A DNA stretch of 64,000 nt, from NCBI RefSeq assembly GCF_003666605.1, contig NZ_RCIV01000001.1:62001-126000 (forward strand), in the 5' to 3' direction. Below are positions 37,128-46,280 of this stretch, one piece after another. Origin of the DNA: Propionibacterium australiense. Lineage in GTDB: Bacteria; Actinomycetota; Actinomycetes; Propionibacteriales; Propionibacteriaceae. The notes beneath the pieces were generated by a model. It saw only the letters and a list, made by a program, of their open reading frames with translations, was not told where the DNA came from and did no database searches. Made by a program: the position numbers and the translations under genes. How positions within the stretch are numbered: the stretch's first letter is position 1; the number at the start of each line of letters is the position of its first letter.

Positions 37128-37973
37128 ATGGAGAAGCGGGAACGGCCCTGGCGCCGCTGGGCCTTCGCCCTGGGTGCCACCGCCCTCGGCGCGTTCTTCC
37201 TCATGGTCACCGGGCTCTCTCTTGACAACGATGCCGGCAGCGTCGTGACCCTGCTCATCGTGGTTGCCGTCGCCGCACTGGGCTGCTGGCTGGCCATGAT
37301 GGGGCTCGCAGAGCAGCGGAGACACCGCCGTCAGATGATCTCGGCCGCCGCGGCCGAGGCCGTCCTGAAGGACCGGCTGCTCATCGCGGGTCAGCTCCAC
37401 GACATCATCAGCCACGGGCTGGGGGCCATCACGCTGCGGGCCCGGGTCGGTGCGCGCAGCGACGAGCTGATCGAGGCGCACGCGGCGCTCGGCGATGTCA
37501 TCGGGCTCAGCCAGCAGGCAACGACCGAACTGCGCCAGGTGCTCACGGTGCTGCGCGAGCCCGGCACGTCCGCTCCCCTGTCGCCGACGGCCGGGATCGC
37601 CGAGCTGTCCGAGGTCATCGAGCAGGCCCGGAGCCACGGCGTGGCGCTGCGGGTCAGCGGGCTGGACGCCAGGTGCAGCAGCGCGACCGGGCTCGTCGTC
37701 CATCACGTCGTGCGCGAGGCACTGCGGAACATCACCCGGCACGTCGGTCCCACGAGCGCCGAGTGCAGCATCACGCGCAGCGGAAACCGCGTCGTCGTCC
37801 GCGTCGAGGACGAGGGCCCCCATCGACCGGTAGCATCTGCCCCCGGCGCCGGCCATGGCCTCGGCCTGCTCCGACAGCGAGTCCAGGTCGTGGGCGGCAC
37901 GCTGACGCACGGCCCCACCGGGAACGGTTTCGTGGTGGAGGCGAGCATCCCCGACGAGGGGCCGGCCGCATGA
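37128..37973 (+). CDS. Two-component sensor histidine kinase (HisKA_3 type)
   Basis: A 281-residue membrane kinase with a short sensor: two helices at about residues 12-31 and 39-57 and almost no extracellular part. That intramembrane-sensing layout often senses through an ABC transporter. The phospho-accepting His is in GQLHDIISHGLG; the ATPase domain has REALRNITRH, VEDEGP and GHGLGLLRQRV. TAGAAT (37116-37121) ends 6 nt before the ATG. The stop overlaps the regulator start (ATGA). Confidence 0.88.
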   Translation: MEKRERPWRRWAFALGATALGAFFLMVTGLSLDNDAGSVVTLLIVVAVAALGCWLAMMGLAEQRRHRRQMISAAAAEAVLKDRLLIAGQLHDIISHGLGAITLRARVGARSDELIEAHAALGDVIGLSQQATTELRQVLTVLREPGTSAPLSPTAGIAELSEVIEQARSHGVALRVSGLDARCSSATGLVVHHVVREALRNITRHVGPTSAECSITRSGNRVVVRVEDEGPHRPVASAPGAGHGLGLLRQRVQVVGGTLTHGPTGNGFVVEASIPDEGPAA

Positions 37974-38620
37974 TCCGTGTCATCGTCGTCGACGACCAGG
38001 CGCTCGTCCGGTGCAGCCTGGCCAGCCTCATCGGCGCCGAGCCCGACATCGACGTGGTCGGCGAGGCCGCGGACGGTGAGCAGGCGGTCGCGGTCGCCCT
38101 GACGACCCGCCCCGATGTCGTCCTCATGGATCTTCGGATGCCCGGGGTCGACGGCCTGGAGGCCACCCGGCGCATCCTCGCCGAACCGGCCTTGGCGCAC
38201 ACGAGGGTCTGCGTGCTGACCATGTTCGAACTGGACGAGTACGTCTTCGGCGCCCTACGGGCCGGGGCGTCGGGCTTCCTGCTCAAGGACGCCGAGCCCG
38301 AGGTGGTCGCCGATGCTGTCCGCAGGATGGCGGGCGGGGAGCAGTTGCTCGCACCGTCGGTGCTGCGGCGCGTCATCGAGCAGTCGCTGACCGCGCGGGC
38401 CCCGGTGCGGGAGCTTCCGCAGATCACGGCCCGAGAGCGCGAGGTGCTCGGGCTCATCGGCAGGGGACTCAACAACGCCGAGATCGAGCGTGAACTGTTC
38501 ATCTCGCGCAGCACGCTGAAGACGCACATCGCGCACCTGCTCACCAAGCTGGACGCGCGCGACCGGCCGCAGCTGGTGATCATCGCCCACGAGGCTGGAT
38601 GCGTCCCGGACCGGCCGTAG
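37970..38620 (+). CDS. NarL/LuxR-type response regulator
   Basis: A 216-residue regulator. The receiver domain has DD at 8-9, the phosphorylated D54 in VVLMDLRMPG, and K105-region SGFLLKDAEP; the C-terminal LuxR helix-turn-helix contains TAREREVLGLIGRGLNNAEIE. It is the partner of the kinase and most likely controls the divergent ABC operon. Confidence 0.9.
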   Translation: MIRVIVVDDQALVRCSLASLIGAEPDIDVVGEAADGEQAVAVALTTRPDVVLMDLRMPGVDGLEATRRILAEPALAHTRVCVLTMFELDEYVFGALRAGASGFLLKDAEPEVVADAVRRMAGGEQLLAPSVLRRVIEQSLTARAPVRELPQITAREREVLGLIGRGLNNAEIERELFISRSTLKTHIAHLLTKLDARDRPQLVIIAHEAGCVPDRP

Positions 38621-38940
38621 CGTGGCGTGTCGGCCCGGGCCATGTCGGGAACAGCCGGCACCCGGCGGTGGTGCGCCAGGGCACGCGCCGAGCCCCGATG
38701 CGACGGACGGGCTTGGCGGCCCCGATGCCGCCTGAGGGACACCGGCTCTGCCCCGGGGCCGGATCGGGCACCGGGAAGCTCCCCACGATCGGTGGGCGGC
38801 GGATGGCCCCGCGGGACTGGGTGGGCTCGTTCCCGGCCTGACGACGACCGATGCTCGCTCTGGATAGGATATATGCGAATGGGCACCGCCCCTCTCATGG
38901 GCGTCGCGGCGCCCCTGTCACCTGCACGAGGAGAGACCCC
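38621..38940. other. Intergenic region with AKR promoter and a small coupled frame
   Basis: 320 bp with no full gene. TAGGAT at 38865-38870 is the probable -10. An ATG at 38879 (8 nt later; in frame with ATG 38873) opens a 21-codon frame, MGTAPLMGVAAPLSPARGET, plus one residue, which ends at a TGA overlapping the ATG of the reductase (38941). It could be a leader peptide coupled to the gene, or chance. Confidence 0.35.
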
Positions 38941-39888
38941 ATGAGAACCGTCCCCTTCGGAAACACCGGCACCATGGTCCCCAACGTCATCTCGGGCATG
39001 ATGCGCATCGCGGATGACACCGACGAACAGATCCGTGCCCTGTATGCGGTGGCACGCGAGTCGGGCATCGACTTCTTCGACCACGCCGACCTCTACGGGT
39101 TCGACCACCCGGACGGCATCCACCTGTGCGAGCGGCGTTTCGCCCAGGCGCTGCGGCTCAGCCCGTCCGAGCGGGAGCAGATCACCCTGCAGACCAAGAC
39201 CGGCATCGTCGCCGACCCGTGGGGCTACGACCAGTCCTACGAGCACATCGTCGGCTCGGTCGAGGAGTCGCTGCGGGCGCTCGCCACCGACTACCTCGAC
39301 GTGCTGCTGCTGCACCGCCCGGACGCGCTCGTCGAGCCTGAGGAGGTCGCCCGGGCCTTCGACCACCTGGAGTCCAGCGGCAAGGTCCGCGCATTCGGGG
39401 TGTCCAACCACACCCCGCGCCAGATCGACCTGCTGCGCACGGCGGTGACCCAGCCGATCAGCGTCAACCAGGTGCAGCTGTCGGTCGCGCACGCATCGAT
39501 CATCACCCAGGGTCTGGCGGCGAACATGACCACCACCGATGACGCGATCACCCGCGACGGCGGCGGCATCGTCGAGTACGCGCGCATCAACCGGATCACC
39601 CTGCAGGCGTGGAGTCCGTTCCAGAAGACCACCCGGGACGGCGTCTTCCTCGGCGCGCCCGATCACCCGGAACTGAACGCGGAACTGGACCGGCTCGCCG
39701 CCAGGTACGGTGTCACCCCGATGGCCATCGCCACCGCCTGGATCACCCGGCACCCGGCCGGCATCCAGGTCATCCTCGGCACGACGACGCCGCGGCGCGT
39801 CACCGACGCGGCAGCCGGCTCCGACATCCCGCTCACCCGCGGCGAGTGGTACGGGCTCATCCGGGCGGCCGGGCACGAGGTGCCGTGA
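38941..39888 (+). CDS. Aldo/keto reductase, YdhF-like
   Basis: A 315-residue NAD(P)H-dependent reductase. The AKR tetrad is visible: D in FFDHADLYG, the Tyr of LYG, the Lys of LQTKTG and the His of LLLHRP. NHTPRQIDLL and the large mid insertion place it in the YdhF-type group. The substrate is unknown. GAGGAGA 8 nt upstream supports ATG 38941. Confidence 0.86.
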   Translation: MRTVPFGNTGTMVPNVISGMMRIADDTDEQIRALYAVARESGIDFFDHADLYGFDHPDGIHLCERRFAQALRLSPSEREQITLQTKTGIVADPWGYDQSYEHIVGSVEESLRALATDYLDVLLLHRPDALVEPEEVARAFDHLESSGKVRAFGVSNHTPRQIDLLRTAVTQPISVNQVQLSVAHASIITQGLAANMTTTDDAITRDGGGIVEYARINRITLQAWSPFQKTTRDGVFLGAPDHPELNAELDRLAARYGVTPMAIATAWITRHPAGIQVILGTTTPRRVTDAAAGSDIPLTRGEWYGLIRAAGHEVP

Positions 39889-40071
39889 GCAGCCGGCCCG
39901 GAGGCGACGCCGGGGCCCGAGTGGTCTCGCTGGACGGATCATCCGGCACAGCAACATGCCTGCGCACGCCGGCAGGGCTGCGCGGAACCCCGGCCCCGCC
40001 TCGTCCGTAGCCCGGCCGCCGGGATCACGATGCGGTCCTGGGCCTGTTTCCGGGATGGGGGCGATGATTCC

Positions 40072-40133
40072 TATACTGATGAGGGCTGATGCCCGTCGTC
40101 GGTCATCGGGTCCTGCCCCGGTGCAGGACCCGA
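40072..40133 (+). promoter_or_regulatory. Promoter and 5' UTR hairpin of the LpqH-like gene
   Basis: TATACT (40072-40077) is a good -10. It is followed in the leader by a perfect 11-bp stem (40106-40116 with 40123-40133) and a 6-nt loop, ending 41 nt before the start codon. A stable leader hairpin of this kind may stabilise the mRNA or bind a regulator. Confidence 0.5.
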
Positions 40134-40174
40134 CACCCCTTCGATCACGACCGCGTTGAGATGAGGACGCAATC

Positions 40175-40669
40175 ATGAAGACCCCCACGAAGACCATCAT
40201 GGCCCTGACCCTGACCACGGCTCTGGCGCTGAGCCTGGGAGCGTGCAGCGGCCAGTCGAACACCACCGAGAGCTCGTCCCCCGCCGAGACCGCCACGACG
40301 AGCAGCGCACCCGAGGTGACGACTGGTGGTGACTTCTCGGCGACGATCGACGGCGAGCCCTTCACCATCGACCAGCCGGTCGTGACGTGCGGCTCGGAGG
40401 ACGGCATGACCACTGTCCGCACCGCGTCGATGACGTCATCACCCAGCTCCTTCACGGTGACTCTTGACGAGAATGGTCAGGTGGTCATGGTCAATGCCGG
40501 CAAGGGGAGCGAATTGGTGCTCTCCTTCATGGATGCCGGTGGCGTGGGCCATGCCGAGGCGACGGTCGACGGCTCGACCTACACCGTCACCGGCGAGGCC
40601 CCCGCCGAGGTCGCGACGGACCCATCCGCCCCGCTGCGAAGCTTCGAGATGACCGCCACCTGCGGCTGA
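40175..40669 (+). CDS. Small LpqH-like lipoprotein
   Basis: A 164-residue exported lipoprotein: Lys-rich start, hydrophobic helix and the lipobox LGAC (Cys at about 24), then a Ser/Thr-rich linker and a beta-rich domain with FSATIDGEPFTIDQPVVTC and a closing TATC. The two cysteines flanking the domain and the repeated T-V-T pattern resemble the mycobacterial 19-kDa antigen family (LpqH). The function of the family is not defined. Confidence 0.68.
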   Translation: MKTPTKTIMALTLTTALALSLGACSGQSNTTESSSPAETATTSSAPEVTTGGDFSATIDGEPFTIDQPVVTCGSEDGMTTVRTASMTSSPSSFTVTLDENGQVVMVNAGKGSELVLSFMDAGGVGHAEATVDGSTYTVTGEAPAEVATDPSAPLRSFEMTATCG

Positions 40670-40689
40670 CCGCATGAACGACTGTTGTT

Positions 40690-40731
40690 GTGGGTCGTGA
40701 CGTTGTCGACGTAGACGACATCACGACCCAC
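40690..40731 (+). terminator. Terminator after the LpqH-like gene
   Basis: Outer 11-bp stem (40690-40700 with 40721-40731) plus inner TGTCG/CGACA stem, directly after the stop codon. Confidence 0.65.
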
Positions 40732-40825
40732 GACAGCCAGGGTGAGCATTGCCCCGTGCTGGACGATGCGAACCTGTCCACACAACAGATCCCTGCTTGG
40801 TACCCGACCCCCACCCGCTCCAACC

Positions 40826-41740
40826 ATGAGGTACCCGATGCGTAGTTCCCGCCGTACGCCTCGATCCCCGCTCCCCTCCCGCCCGGTCTGGCGTGATCAC
40901 GCCCACTGGATCGGGTACGCGTTGGCCGCAATCGCACTGTGGTTCTTGATGAACCTGGTCATGGCCCCGTGGGTGAGCGCCAAACCCGACGACGGAGGCC
41001 GGAACCTGCTCACGCTGGCCGCCCTGCTGCTGCTCCTCATCCTGGTCTGCAAGACGGTGAGTCGGCTGCTTCGCTGCATCTGGCGGTACTGGCGTACGTA
41101 CCGCTTCGCACACGGGCATCCCACGCGCCGGGAGGCGCAGGCACTGGCGATGATCCGCGGCCATGAGACGGCAGTGGAACACGCGCGTGCCGTCGCCGCA
41201 GACCTGGCCACCACGCAGTCCTTCGACCTCGGTCCGGCCTGGGACGTCATCCTCGACCGCGGCGAGCGAATCCTGTTCAACGGGTCAGCGCACTACTCGA
41301 GGTTCTACGGGCAGGATGTCACCTACTACGAGTCGAGCAGCTTCTTCTTCGGCTCTCCGCTGTTCGTAGCCGTCGGCCTGGGTGCGACGGCACTGGGCAA
41401 CCAGGCGCGCCGCAATGCCGCCCTGCGCCAAGCCGCGGCCCAGTGGCGCGAGGCGCAGATCACCAGGTGCCTGGTGACGGATCAGCGCGTTCTCATTCAC
41501 CATCCTCATGGCCAATGGCTGTCCTTCTGGTTCGGTGGTGTCGTGGGCGTCTACCCCGCTTTGAACGAGGACACCCTGATCCTGGAGTTCAACGACACCT
41601 CACCGCTGCGGCTGCAGGGACCGGCGAGTCTGATCGCCTCGGTGAGCGTGATCTGGGCGACCCACGGCGTCGGAGGACTGTTGCAGCATCCGGCGCTGGA
41701 GCCACTGCGGGGCCCGGCGGGTTCCATCGATGGGGCCTGA
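40826..41740 (+). CDS. Membrane protein of unknown function, PH-like tail
   Basis: About 304 residues from ATG 40826; ATG 40742 and ATG 40838 are alternatives and none has a clear ribosome site. Two membrane helices lie at about residues 28-50 and 62-80, followed by a cytosolic domain. FNGSAHYSRFYGQDVTYYES and CLVTDQRVLIHH with GPASLIASVSV suggest a bacterial PH-like or short adaptor fold, but I do not recognise a named family. It stands alone between a terminator and the TetR gene. The 260 bp after it show nothing. Confidence 0.6.
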   Translation: MRYPMRSSRRTPRSPLPSRPVWRDHAHWIGYALAAIALWFLMNLVMAPWVSAKPDDGGRNLLTLAALLLLLILVCKTVSRLLRCIWRYWRTYRFAHGHPTRREAQALAMIRGHETAVEHARAVAADLATTQSFDLGPAWDVILDRGERILFNGSAHYSRFYGQDVTYYESSSFFFGSPLFVAVGLGATALGNQARRNAALRQAAAQWREAQITRCLVTDQRVLIHHPHGQWLSFWFGGVVGVYPALNEDTLILEFNDTSPLRLQGPASLIASVSVIWATHGVGGLLQHPALEPLRGPAGSIDGA

Positions 41741-42001
41741 GAACTCGTAAACCCGACGGGTGGCGTGCCGGGCCGTGTTCCGGCCCGCCGGCTCGGGAGA
41801 CATCGGGAACCGTCCCAGCGGTACACCCCCTGAGGGTCAGGACACCTGCTCACCACAGGCCCTCGACTGCCGCACCCCTCGCAGGTCGAGGGCGCCGACA
41901 CCCACGACCACGACGCAGCACCCGTTGCGTCCTGCCCACGAGACAGGACCCGGGGCGTTTCACCTCATGGAGACTGCGCTGGACATCCGCACCACATCGG
42001 A

Positions 42002-42592
42002 TCAGGTGGAGGCGCGGGCGCCGTCCAGCCGCATGATCTCGTGGGTCTCCTCGGTGCTCAGCGCCCGGCCGACGAGCTCGCCCCCGGATTGCAGCCCCTT
42101 GATGGCGATCTCGAGGTAGCGCGGGTAGCCGTCGCCGACGAGATCGGCGATCGCCAGGACGCCGACCTGGATGAAGATGAGGTCGGTGCCGGGAACGCCG
42201 ACACGCTCACCGATCCTGTTGACCAGTGGGGCGACGCGGTCGCGGCTCGCGTCCAGCGCGACGCGGGAGACGAAGCGGCCGGCGAACATCTGGGCCAGCG
42301 CCTTGTCCGAGTACTGCAGGGCGGTCGCCTGCGTGAGATAGGCGCGCAGCCCCTCCCACGGGTCCTCCACCTCCAGCGCTGCCCGAGCAATGGCCTCCAG
42401 CTCGTCGACCTGCACGAGGAAGATGGCCTCGAGCAGCTCCTGCTTGTTGCCGAAGTTGCGGTACGCGGTGCCGACGCCGACGCCCGCGGCGTGGGCGACG
42501 TCGTTGAGCGTCGCACCGAGGCCACGCCCGCCGAAGACCTCGCGGCCGGCGCGGAGCAGTTTCTCCCGGTTGGCGACGGCATCCTTCCTCAT
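42002..42592 (-). CDS. TetR-family repressor (divergon 1)
   Basis: A 196-residue regulator. The N-terminal helix-turn-helix region ATLNDVAHAAGVGVGTAYRNFGNK is typical; the ligand domain is unassigned. I prefer ATG 42592 (MRKDAVANREK) because TATGGT (42604-42599) ends 6 nt before it. It is divergent from two aldo/keto reductase genes and likely represses both promoters through the paired operators between them. Confidence 0.85.
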   Translation of the reverse strand: MRKDAVANREKLLRAGREVFGGRGLGATLNDVAHAAGVGVGTAYRNFGNKQELLEAIFLVQVDELEAIARAALEVEDPWEGLRAYLTQATALQYSDKALAQMFAGRFVSRVALDASRDRVAPLVNRIGERVGVPGTDLIFIQVGVLAIADLVGDGYPRYLEIAIKGLQSGGELVGRALSTEETHEIMRLDGARAST

Positions 42593-42607
42593 GCCTCCAC
42601 CATACAA

Positions 42608-42667
42608 AACGGATTGACTGCATCCGGTTACACTATAGACTTTAACCGGATATCAAATCTCCGTTTG
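42608..42667. promoter_or_regulatory. Paired TetR operators, divergon 1
   Basis: Two mirror-image half-site pairs: an ACGGAT ... ATCCGGTTA block (about 42608-42630) and TAACCGGAT ... ATCTCCGT (42643-42667). The inner arms ATCCGGTTA / TAACCGGAT are a perfect 9-bp inverted repeat 12 bp apart. They overlap the TetR -10 and the AKR promoter. Confidence 0.6.
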
Positions 42668-42678
42668 GAGGAGCACTC

Positions 42679-43551
42679 ATGATCACACTCAACAACGGCG
42701 TCGAGATGCCGCAGATCGGCTTCGGTGTCTTCCAGACAGAACCGGCGGAGACGAAGAACGCCGTCCTCACCGCACTGGAAGTCGGTTACCGTCACGTCGA
42801 CACCGCCGCCGGCTACGGCAACGAACGCGAGGTCGGCCAGGCCATCCGCGAGTCGGGCCTGCCGCGCGAGAAGGTCTTCGTCGAGACCAAGATCTGGATC
42901 AGCGACTACGGCTTCGAGAAGACCCGGCACGGCTTCGAGAAGTCGAACGACAAGCTGGGGCTCGGGTACATCGACCTACTCATCCTCCACCAGCCGGCCT
43001 CCGCCTCCCCCGAGTCGTTCGCGGACACCATCGGGGCCTACCAGGCGCTGGAGAGGCTGCTCGCCGAGGGCAGGGTCCGCGCCATCGGCGTCTCCAACTT
43101 CCAGGATCGCGATCTGGACGAGCTGCTGGCCGCCACCGACATCATCCCGGCGGTCAACCAGGTCGAGTACCACCCGTACTTCCATGGCGCCCGGGAGCGC
43201 GACGGCATCGTCGTCCAGGCCTGGTCGCCCATCGGCGGCATCACGTTCTACCCGGGCTGGGGCGAGAACCGCACCTCGACGCTCGAGAACCCGGTCCTGG
43301 CCCGGATCGCCGCGCAGCACGGCAAGTCCGTCGCGCAGGTCATGCTCCGCTGGCACCTCCAGGAGGGCCGCTCCGCGATCCCGAAGTCGGTCAGGCCCCA
43401 CCGCATCGCCGAGAACTTCGACATCTTCGACTTCGAGCTGAGCGCCGAGGAGCTCGCGGCGATCGACGCGCTCGACACCGGTACGCGCAACGGCCCCGAC
43501 CCCTCGACCATGTCCACCAAGAACCCGCTCTTCGAGATCCCGGAGGCCTGA
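42679..43551 (+). CDS. Aldo/keto reductase, 2,5-diketogluconate reductase type, copy 1
   Basis: A 290-residue NADPH reductase. It opens ITLNNGVEMPQIGFGVFQ; the catalytic Asp, Tyr, Lys and His are in HVDTAAGYGNE, VETKIWI and LILHQP. GVSNFQDRDLDEL and IPKSVRPHRIAENF are the usual AKR5 motifs. GGAGGA precedes the ATG. The natural substrate is unknown; electrophile-type regulation by the divergent TetR protein is likely. A paralogue starts 3 bp after its stop. Confidence 0.88.
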   Translation: MITLNNGVEMPQIGFGVFQTEPAETKNAVLTALEVGYRHVDTAAGYGNEREVGQAIRESGLPREKVFVETKIWISDYGFEKTRHGFEKSNDKLGLGYIDLLILHQPASASPESFADTIGAYQALERLLAEGRVRAIGVSNFQDRDLDELLAATDIIPAVNQVEYHPYFHGARERDGIVVQAWSPIGGITFYPGWGENRTSTLENPVLARIAAQHGKSVAQVMLRWHLQEGRSAIPKSVRPHRIAENFDIFDFELSAEELAAIDALDTGTRNGPDPSTMSTKNPLFEIPEA

Positions 43552-43554
43552 ACC

Positions 43555-44397
43555 ATGGAGAACTTCACCCTCAACAACGGCGTCGAGATGCCGGCGATCG
43601 GCCTCGGCGTCTTCCAGATGAACGACGAGGAGGTCGAGCGGGCGGTACCCCTCGCCATCGAGCAGGGCTACCGGCTCATCGACACGGCCTCGCGCTACTA
43701 CAACGAGGAGGCCGTCGGCCGGGCCATCAAGGCCTCGGGCATCGACCGTTCCGAGCTGTTCCTCGTCACCAAGCTGTGGTTCAAGGATCACGGCTACGAG
43801 GCCACCAAGCGGGCCTTCCAGGTGTCACTGGACAAGCTGGGCACCGACTACCTGGACCTCTACATCATCCATCAGCCCTTCGGCGACTACTACGGCGCCT
43901 ACCGCGCCATGGAAGAGCTGCACGCCGAGGGCAGGATCCGGGCCATCGGGGTATCGAACTTCTACACCGACAGGTACCTGGACCTGGTACACCACAACGA
44001 CGTCGCGCCGGCCGTCAACCAGCGCGAGATCCACCCGTTCAACCAGCAGAAGGAGATCTTCGAGTTCTCGAAGGCCCATGGCACCCTTCTCCAGGCCTGG
44101 GGCGCGGTCGGCCAGGGCAACAAGGAGATCCTCGAGAACCCCGTCCTGGTCGACGCCGCGACTGCGCACGGCAAGTCGGTGCAGCAGGTCATTCTCCGCT
44201 GGCACGTCCAGCGCGGCGTGGCGGCCGTAGCCAAGTCCACCCACGCGGAACGACTGGCGGCCAACATCGACGTCTTCGACTTCGAGCTGACCGGCGCCGA
44301 GATGGCGGCCGTCGCCGGCCTGGACCGTCAGCAGCCCAATGCGGGCTTCGACCACCGCGACCCGCGGATGTTCGAAGCCCTCAAGCAGCTCGACTGA
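43555..44397 (+). CDS. Aldo/keto reductase, 2,5-diketogluconate reductase type, copy 2
   Basis: A 280-residue paralogue of the preceding enzyme: FTLNNGVEMPAIGLGVFQ, the tetrad in LIDTASRYYNEE, VTKLWFK and IIHQP, and VAKSTHAERLAANI at the NADPH 2'-phosphate site. Translated from the same mRNA (3-bp gap). The two copies have clearly diverged, so they probably differ in substrate. Confidence 0.88.
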   Translation: MENFTLNNGVEMPAIGLGVFQMNDEEVERAVPLAIEQGYRLIDTASRYYNEEAVGRAIKASGIDRSELFLVTKLWFKDHGYEATKRAFQVSLDKLGTDYLDLYIIHQPFGDYYGAYRAMEELHAEGRIRAIGVSNFYTDRYLDLVHHNDVAPAVNQREIHPFNQQKEIFEFSKAHGTLLQAWGAVGQGNKEILENPVLVDAATAHGKSVQQVILRWHVQRGVAAVAKSTHAERLAANIDVFDFELTGAEMAAVAGLDRQQPNAGFDHRDPRMFEALKQLD

Positions 44398-44567
44398 ATC
44401 GAGCCCCCGACCACAGGGGGAGGCCTCCCCCTGTCCGCCGTCGCACACACCAGGTGACGGTGCCCCTCAACGGCGGCCGCTCGCCGGGACCCGCCGCATC
44501 CCCACCGAAGGAGGGGTCTCACCGCCGGGATGGATCGCGGGAACGGCCGCACGGCTCGCTCGTGTCG

Positions 44568-45341
44568 TCAGAAGAATTCCGGAAGACCGCTGGCCGCCGA
44601 GATGCCGCCGTCGACCGGGAGGATCGCCCCGGTGATGAAGCGCGCGTCCGCGGAGGCCAGGAAGGCCACCGCCGCGGCGACGTCCTCGGGCCTGCCGTGC
44701 CCCGTGAGCGCCTGGCGATACTCGGAGAGCCGGACCCATTCGCTGACGGGCGGCGTCTGGGCGAACTCGTCGGACACCGTGAGCGCCGGCGCGACGGCGT
44801 TGACCCTGATCCCGAACTCGCCGAGCTCGTAGGCGAGGCCGCGCGTGAAGTTGACGACCGCGCCCTTGGCGGCGTTGAAGGCCGAGCCCTTGCGGTCGCC
44901 CCCGAGTCCGTTCGTCGCGGCGATGGTGACGATGCTGCCGCGGCTCTCCTTGAGGTACGGCAGGGCGGTCTGCGCCGTCGTGAAGGCACTGCCCGCGTTG
45001 ACGTCCATGAGATGGTGCCAGTCGTCCTCGGTCAGTTCCTCGAAGGGCCGGGGGATGTTGGTGCCGGCATTGGCGACCAGCACGTCGATCCCGCCGAAGC
45101 GCCCGGCAGCAGCATCCATCGCCGTCACGAGGTCGTCCCGGACGGTGACGTCAGCCGTGAGCGCGAGGGTGTGTCGCTCCCCCAGCTCGGCGACGAGTCC
45201 GTCGAGGCGGTCGCGGCGGCGGCCCAGGAGCACCACGTTGGCGCCTTCGGCGGAGAACCTCCGGGAGATCCCGCTGCCGATGTTCCCGCCCGCACCGGTA
45301 ATGACGACGGTCTTGCCGGCGAATCGTTCAAGCGCGTCCAC
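44568..45341 (-). CDS. SDR-family protein lacking the catalytic tyrosine
   Basis: A 257-residue short-chain dehydrogenase fold: VVITGAGGNIGSGI (NAD(P) loop), VANAGTN and the C-terminal PVDGGISA are intact. The active-site YxxxK reads SAFNAAKG, so the tyrosine is phenylalanine, and the catalytic serine position reads TIAATNG. Only the lysine remains, so canonical hydride transfer is doubtful. It is encoded downstream of the NmrA-like gene in divergon 2. It may be a nucleotide-binding regulator, or the Phe codon may be a recent change of one base. Confidence 0.82.
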   Translation of the reverse strand: MDALERFAGKTVVITGAGGNIGSGISRRFSAEGANVVLLGRRRDRLDGLVAELGERHTLALTADVTVRDDLVTAMDAAAGRFGGIDVLVANAGTNIPRPFEELTEDDWHHLMDVNAGSAFTTAQTALPYLKESRGSIVTIAATNGLGGDRKGSAFNAAKGAVVNFTRGLAYELGEFGIRVNAVAPALTVSDEFAQTPPVSEWVRLSEYRQALTGHGRPEDVAAAVAFLASADARFITGAILPVDGGISAASGLPEFF

Positions 45342-45353
45342 TGATGTCCTCCC

Positions 45354-46211
45354 TCAGAGCGCCAGTCGCAGGGACTCGGCGAGGGGCCGCAACGGCCGTC
45401 CGACGAGACGGGCGAGGTCGTCGGATTCGGTGTGCATCTCGCCGGCGCGGATCGAGGCGTCGGTCCGGACGACGAGACCAGCGCTCGCCCCAGCCCCGGA
45501 GGTTTCGAGCTCGGCCGTGTACTCGGCGTCGGTCAGATTGCGGTGGGCGATGGACCGGCCGGCGACCTCGGAGAGCGTCTGCGCGAGTTCGGCGAGGGTG
45601 AAGGAAGGACCGCCGAGCTCGTGGATGCGCGGCGCGCCGGCCTCGGGCAGCTCGTCGCAGAGCAGGACCGTGGCGGCTGCCGCGGCGAAGTCGGGGCGGG
45701 CCGCGCCGCTGATCCTGCCCTCGCCGGTCGAACCGACCACCTCGCCGGTGGCGAGATAGCCGGGCATGAGGCGGGTGTAGAGCTCGTGGTACCAGGCGTT
45801 GCGCAGGATCGTCACCGGAATGCCGCTGGCCGCGAGAAGACCCTCGGTCGCGTAGTGCTCGGGGGCCAGCGGGTTGGTGGTGTGGTCGGCGTTCAGGATC
45901 GAGGTGTAGGCGATGTGGCCGACGCCCGCGTCCACAGCCGCGTCGATGACGTTGCGGTGGGCGCTGCTCGCCCCCGGGCCGGAGACCGAGATGAGCAGGA
46001 GCCGGTCCACGCCGTCGAGGGCCGCACGCAGCGACGCCGGATCGGCGTAGTCGCCCCGGCGGACCGTGACGCCATGGGCGGCGAAGTCGGCGATCTTGGC
46101 GGGGTTGCGAACGATCGCGACGATCTGGTCGGCCGGGGTGCCGCGGGAGAGCAGCTCTTCGACGACGAGTCGTCCCAGGTTGCCGGAGGCGCCGGTGAGT
46201 GCGATGGACAT
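45354..46211 (-). CDS. NmrA/QorB-like NAD(P)-binding oxidoreductase
   Basis: A 285-residue atypical SDR: IALTGASGNLGRLVVEEL at the N-terminus, RRGDYADPASLRAAL and ILRNAWYHELYT in the positions seen in quinone oxidoreductase QorB. No YxxxK catalytic pair, as is usual for this group. It probably reduces quinones or senses NADPH. It is followed 12 bp later by the SDR gene and divergent from TetR-2. Its promoter overlaps the paired operators. Confidence 0.85.
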   Translation of the reverse strand: MSIALTGASGNLGRLVVEELLSRGTPADQIVAIVRNPAKIADFAAHGVTVRRGDYADPASLRAALDGVDRLLLISVSGPGASSAHRNVIDAAVDAGVGHIAYTSILNADHTTNPLAPEHYATEGLLAASGIPVTILRNAWYHELYTRLMPGYLATGEVVGSTGEGRISGAARPDFAAAAATVLLCDELPEAGAPRIHELGGPSFTLAELAQTLSEVAGRSIAHRNLTDAEYTAELETSGAGASAGLVVRTDASIRAGEMHTESDDLARLVGRPLRPLAESLRLAL

Positions 46212-46280
46212 GGATCACCTTTCAGGATGGTCTGGGTCAAGGTTCGCTTCACGAGCCGGGTTGCTAGGCAGCAATAAAGC

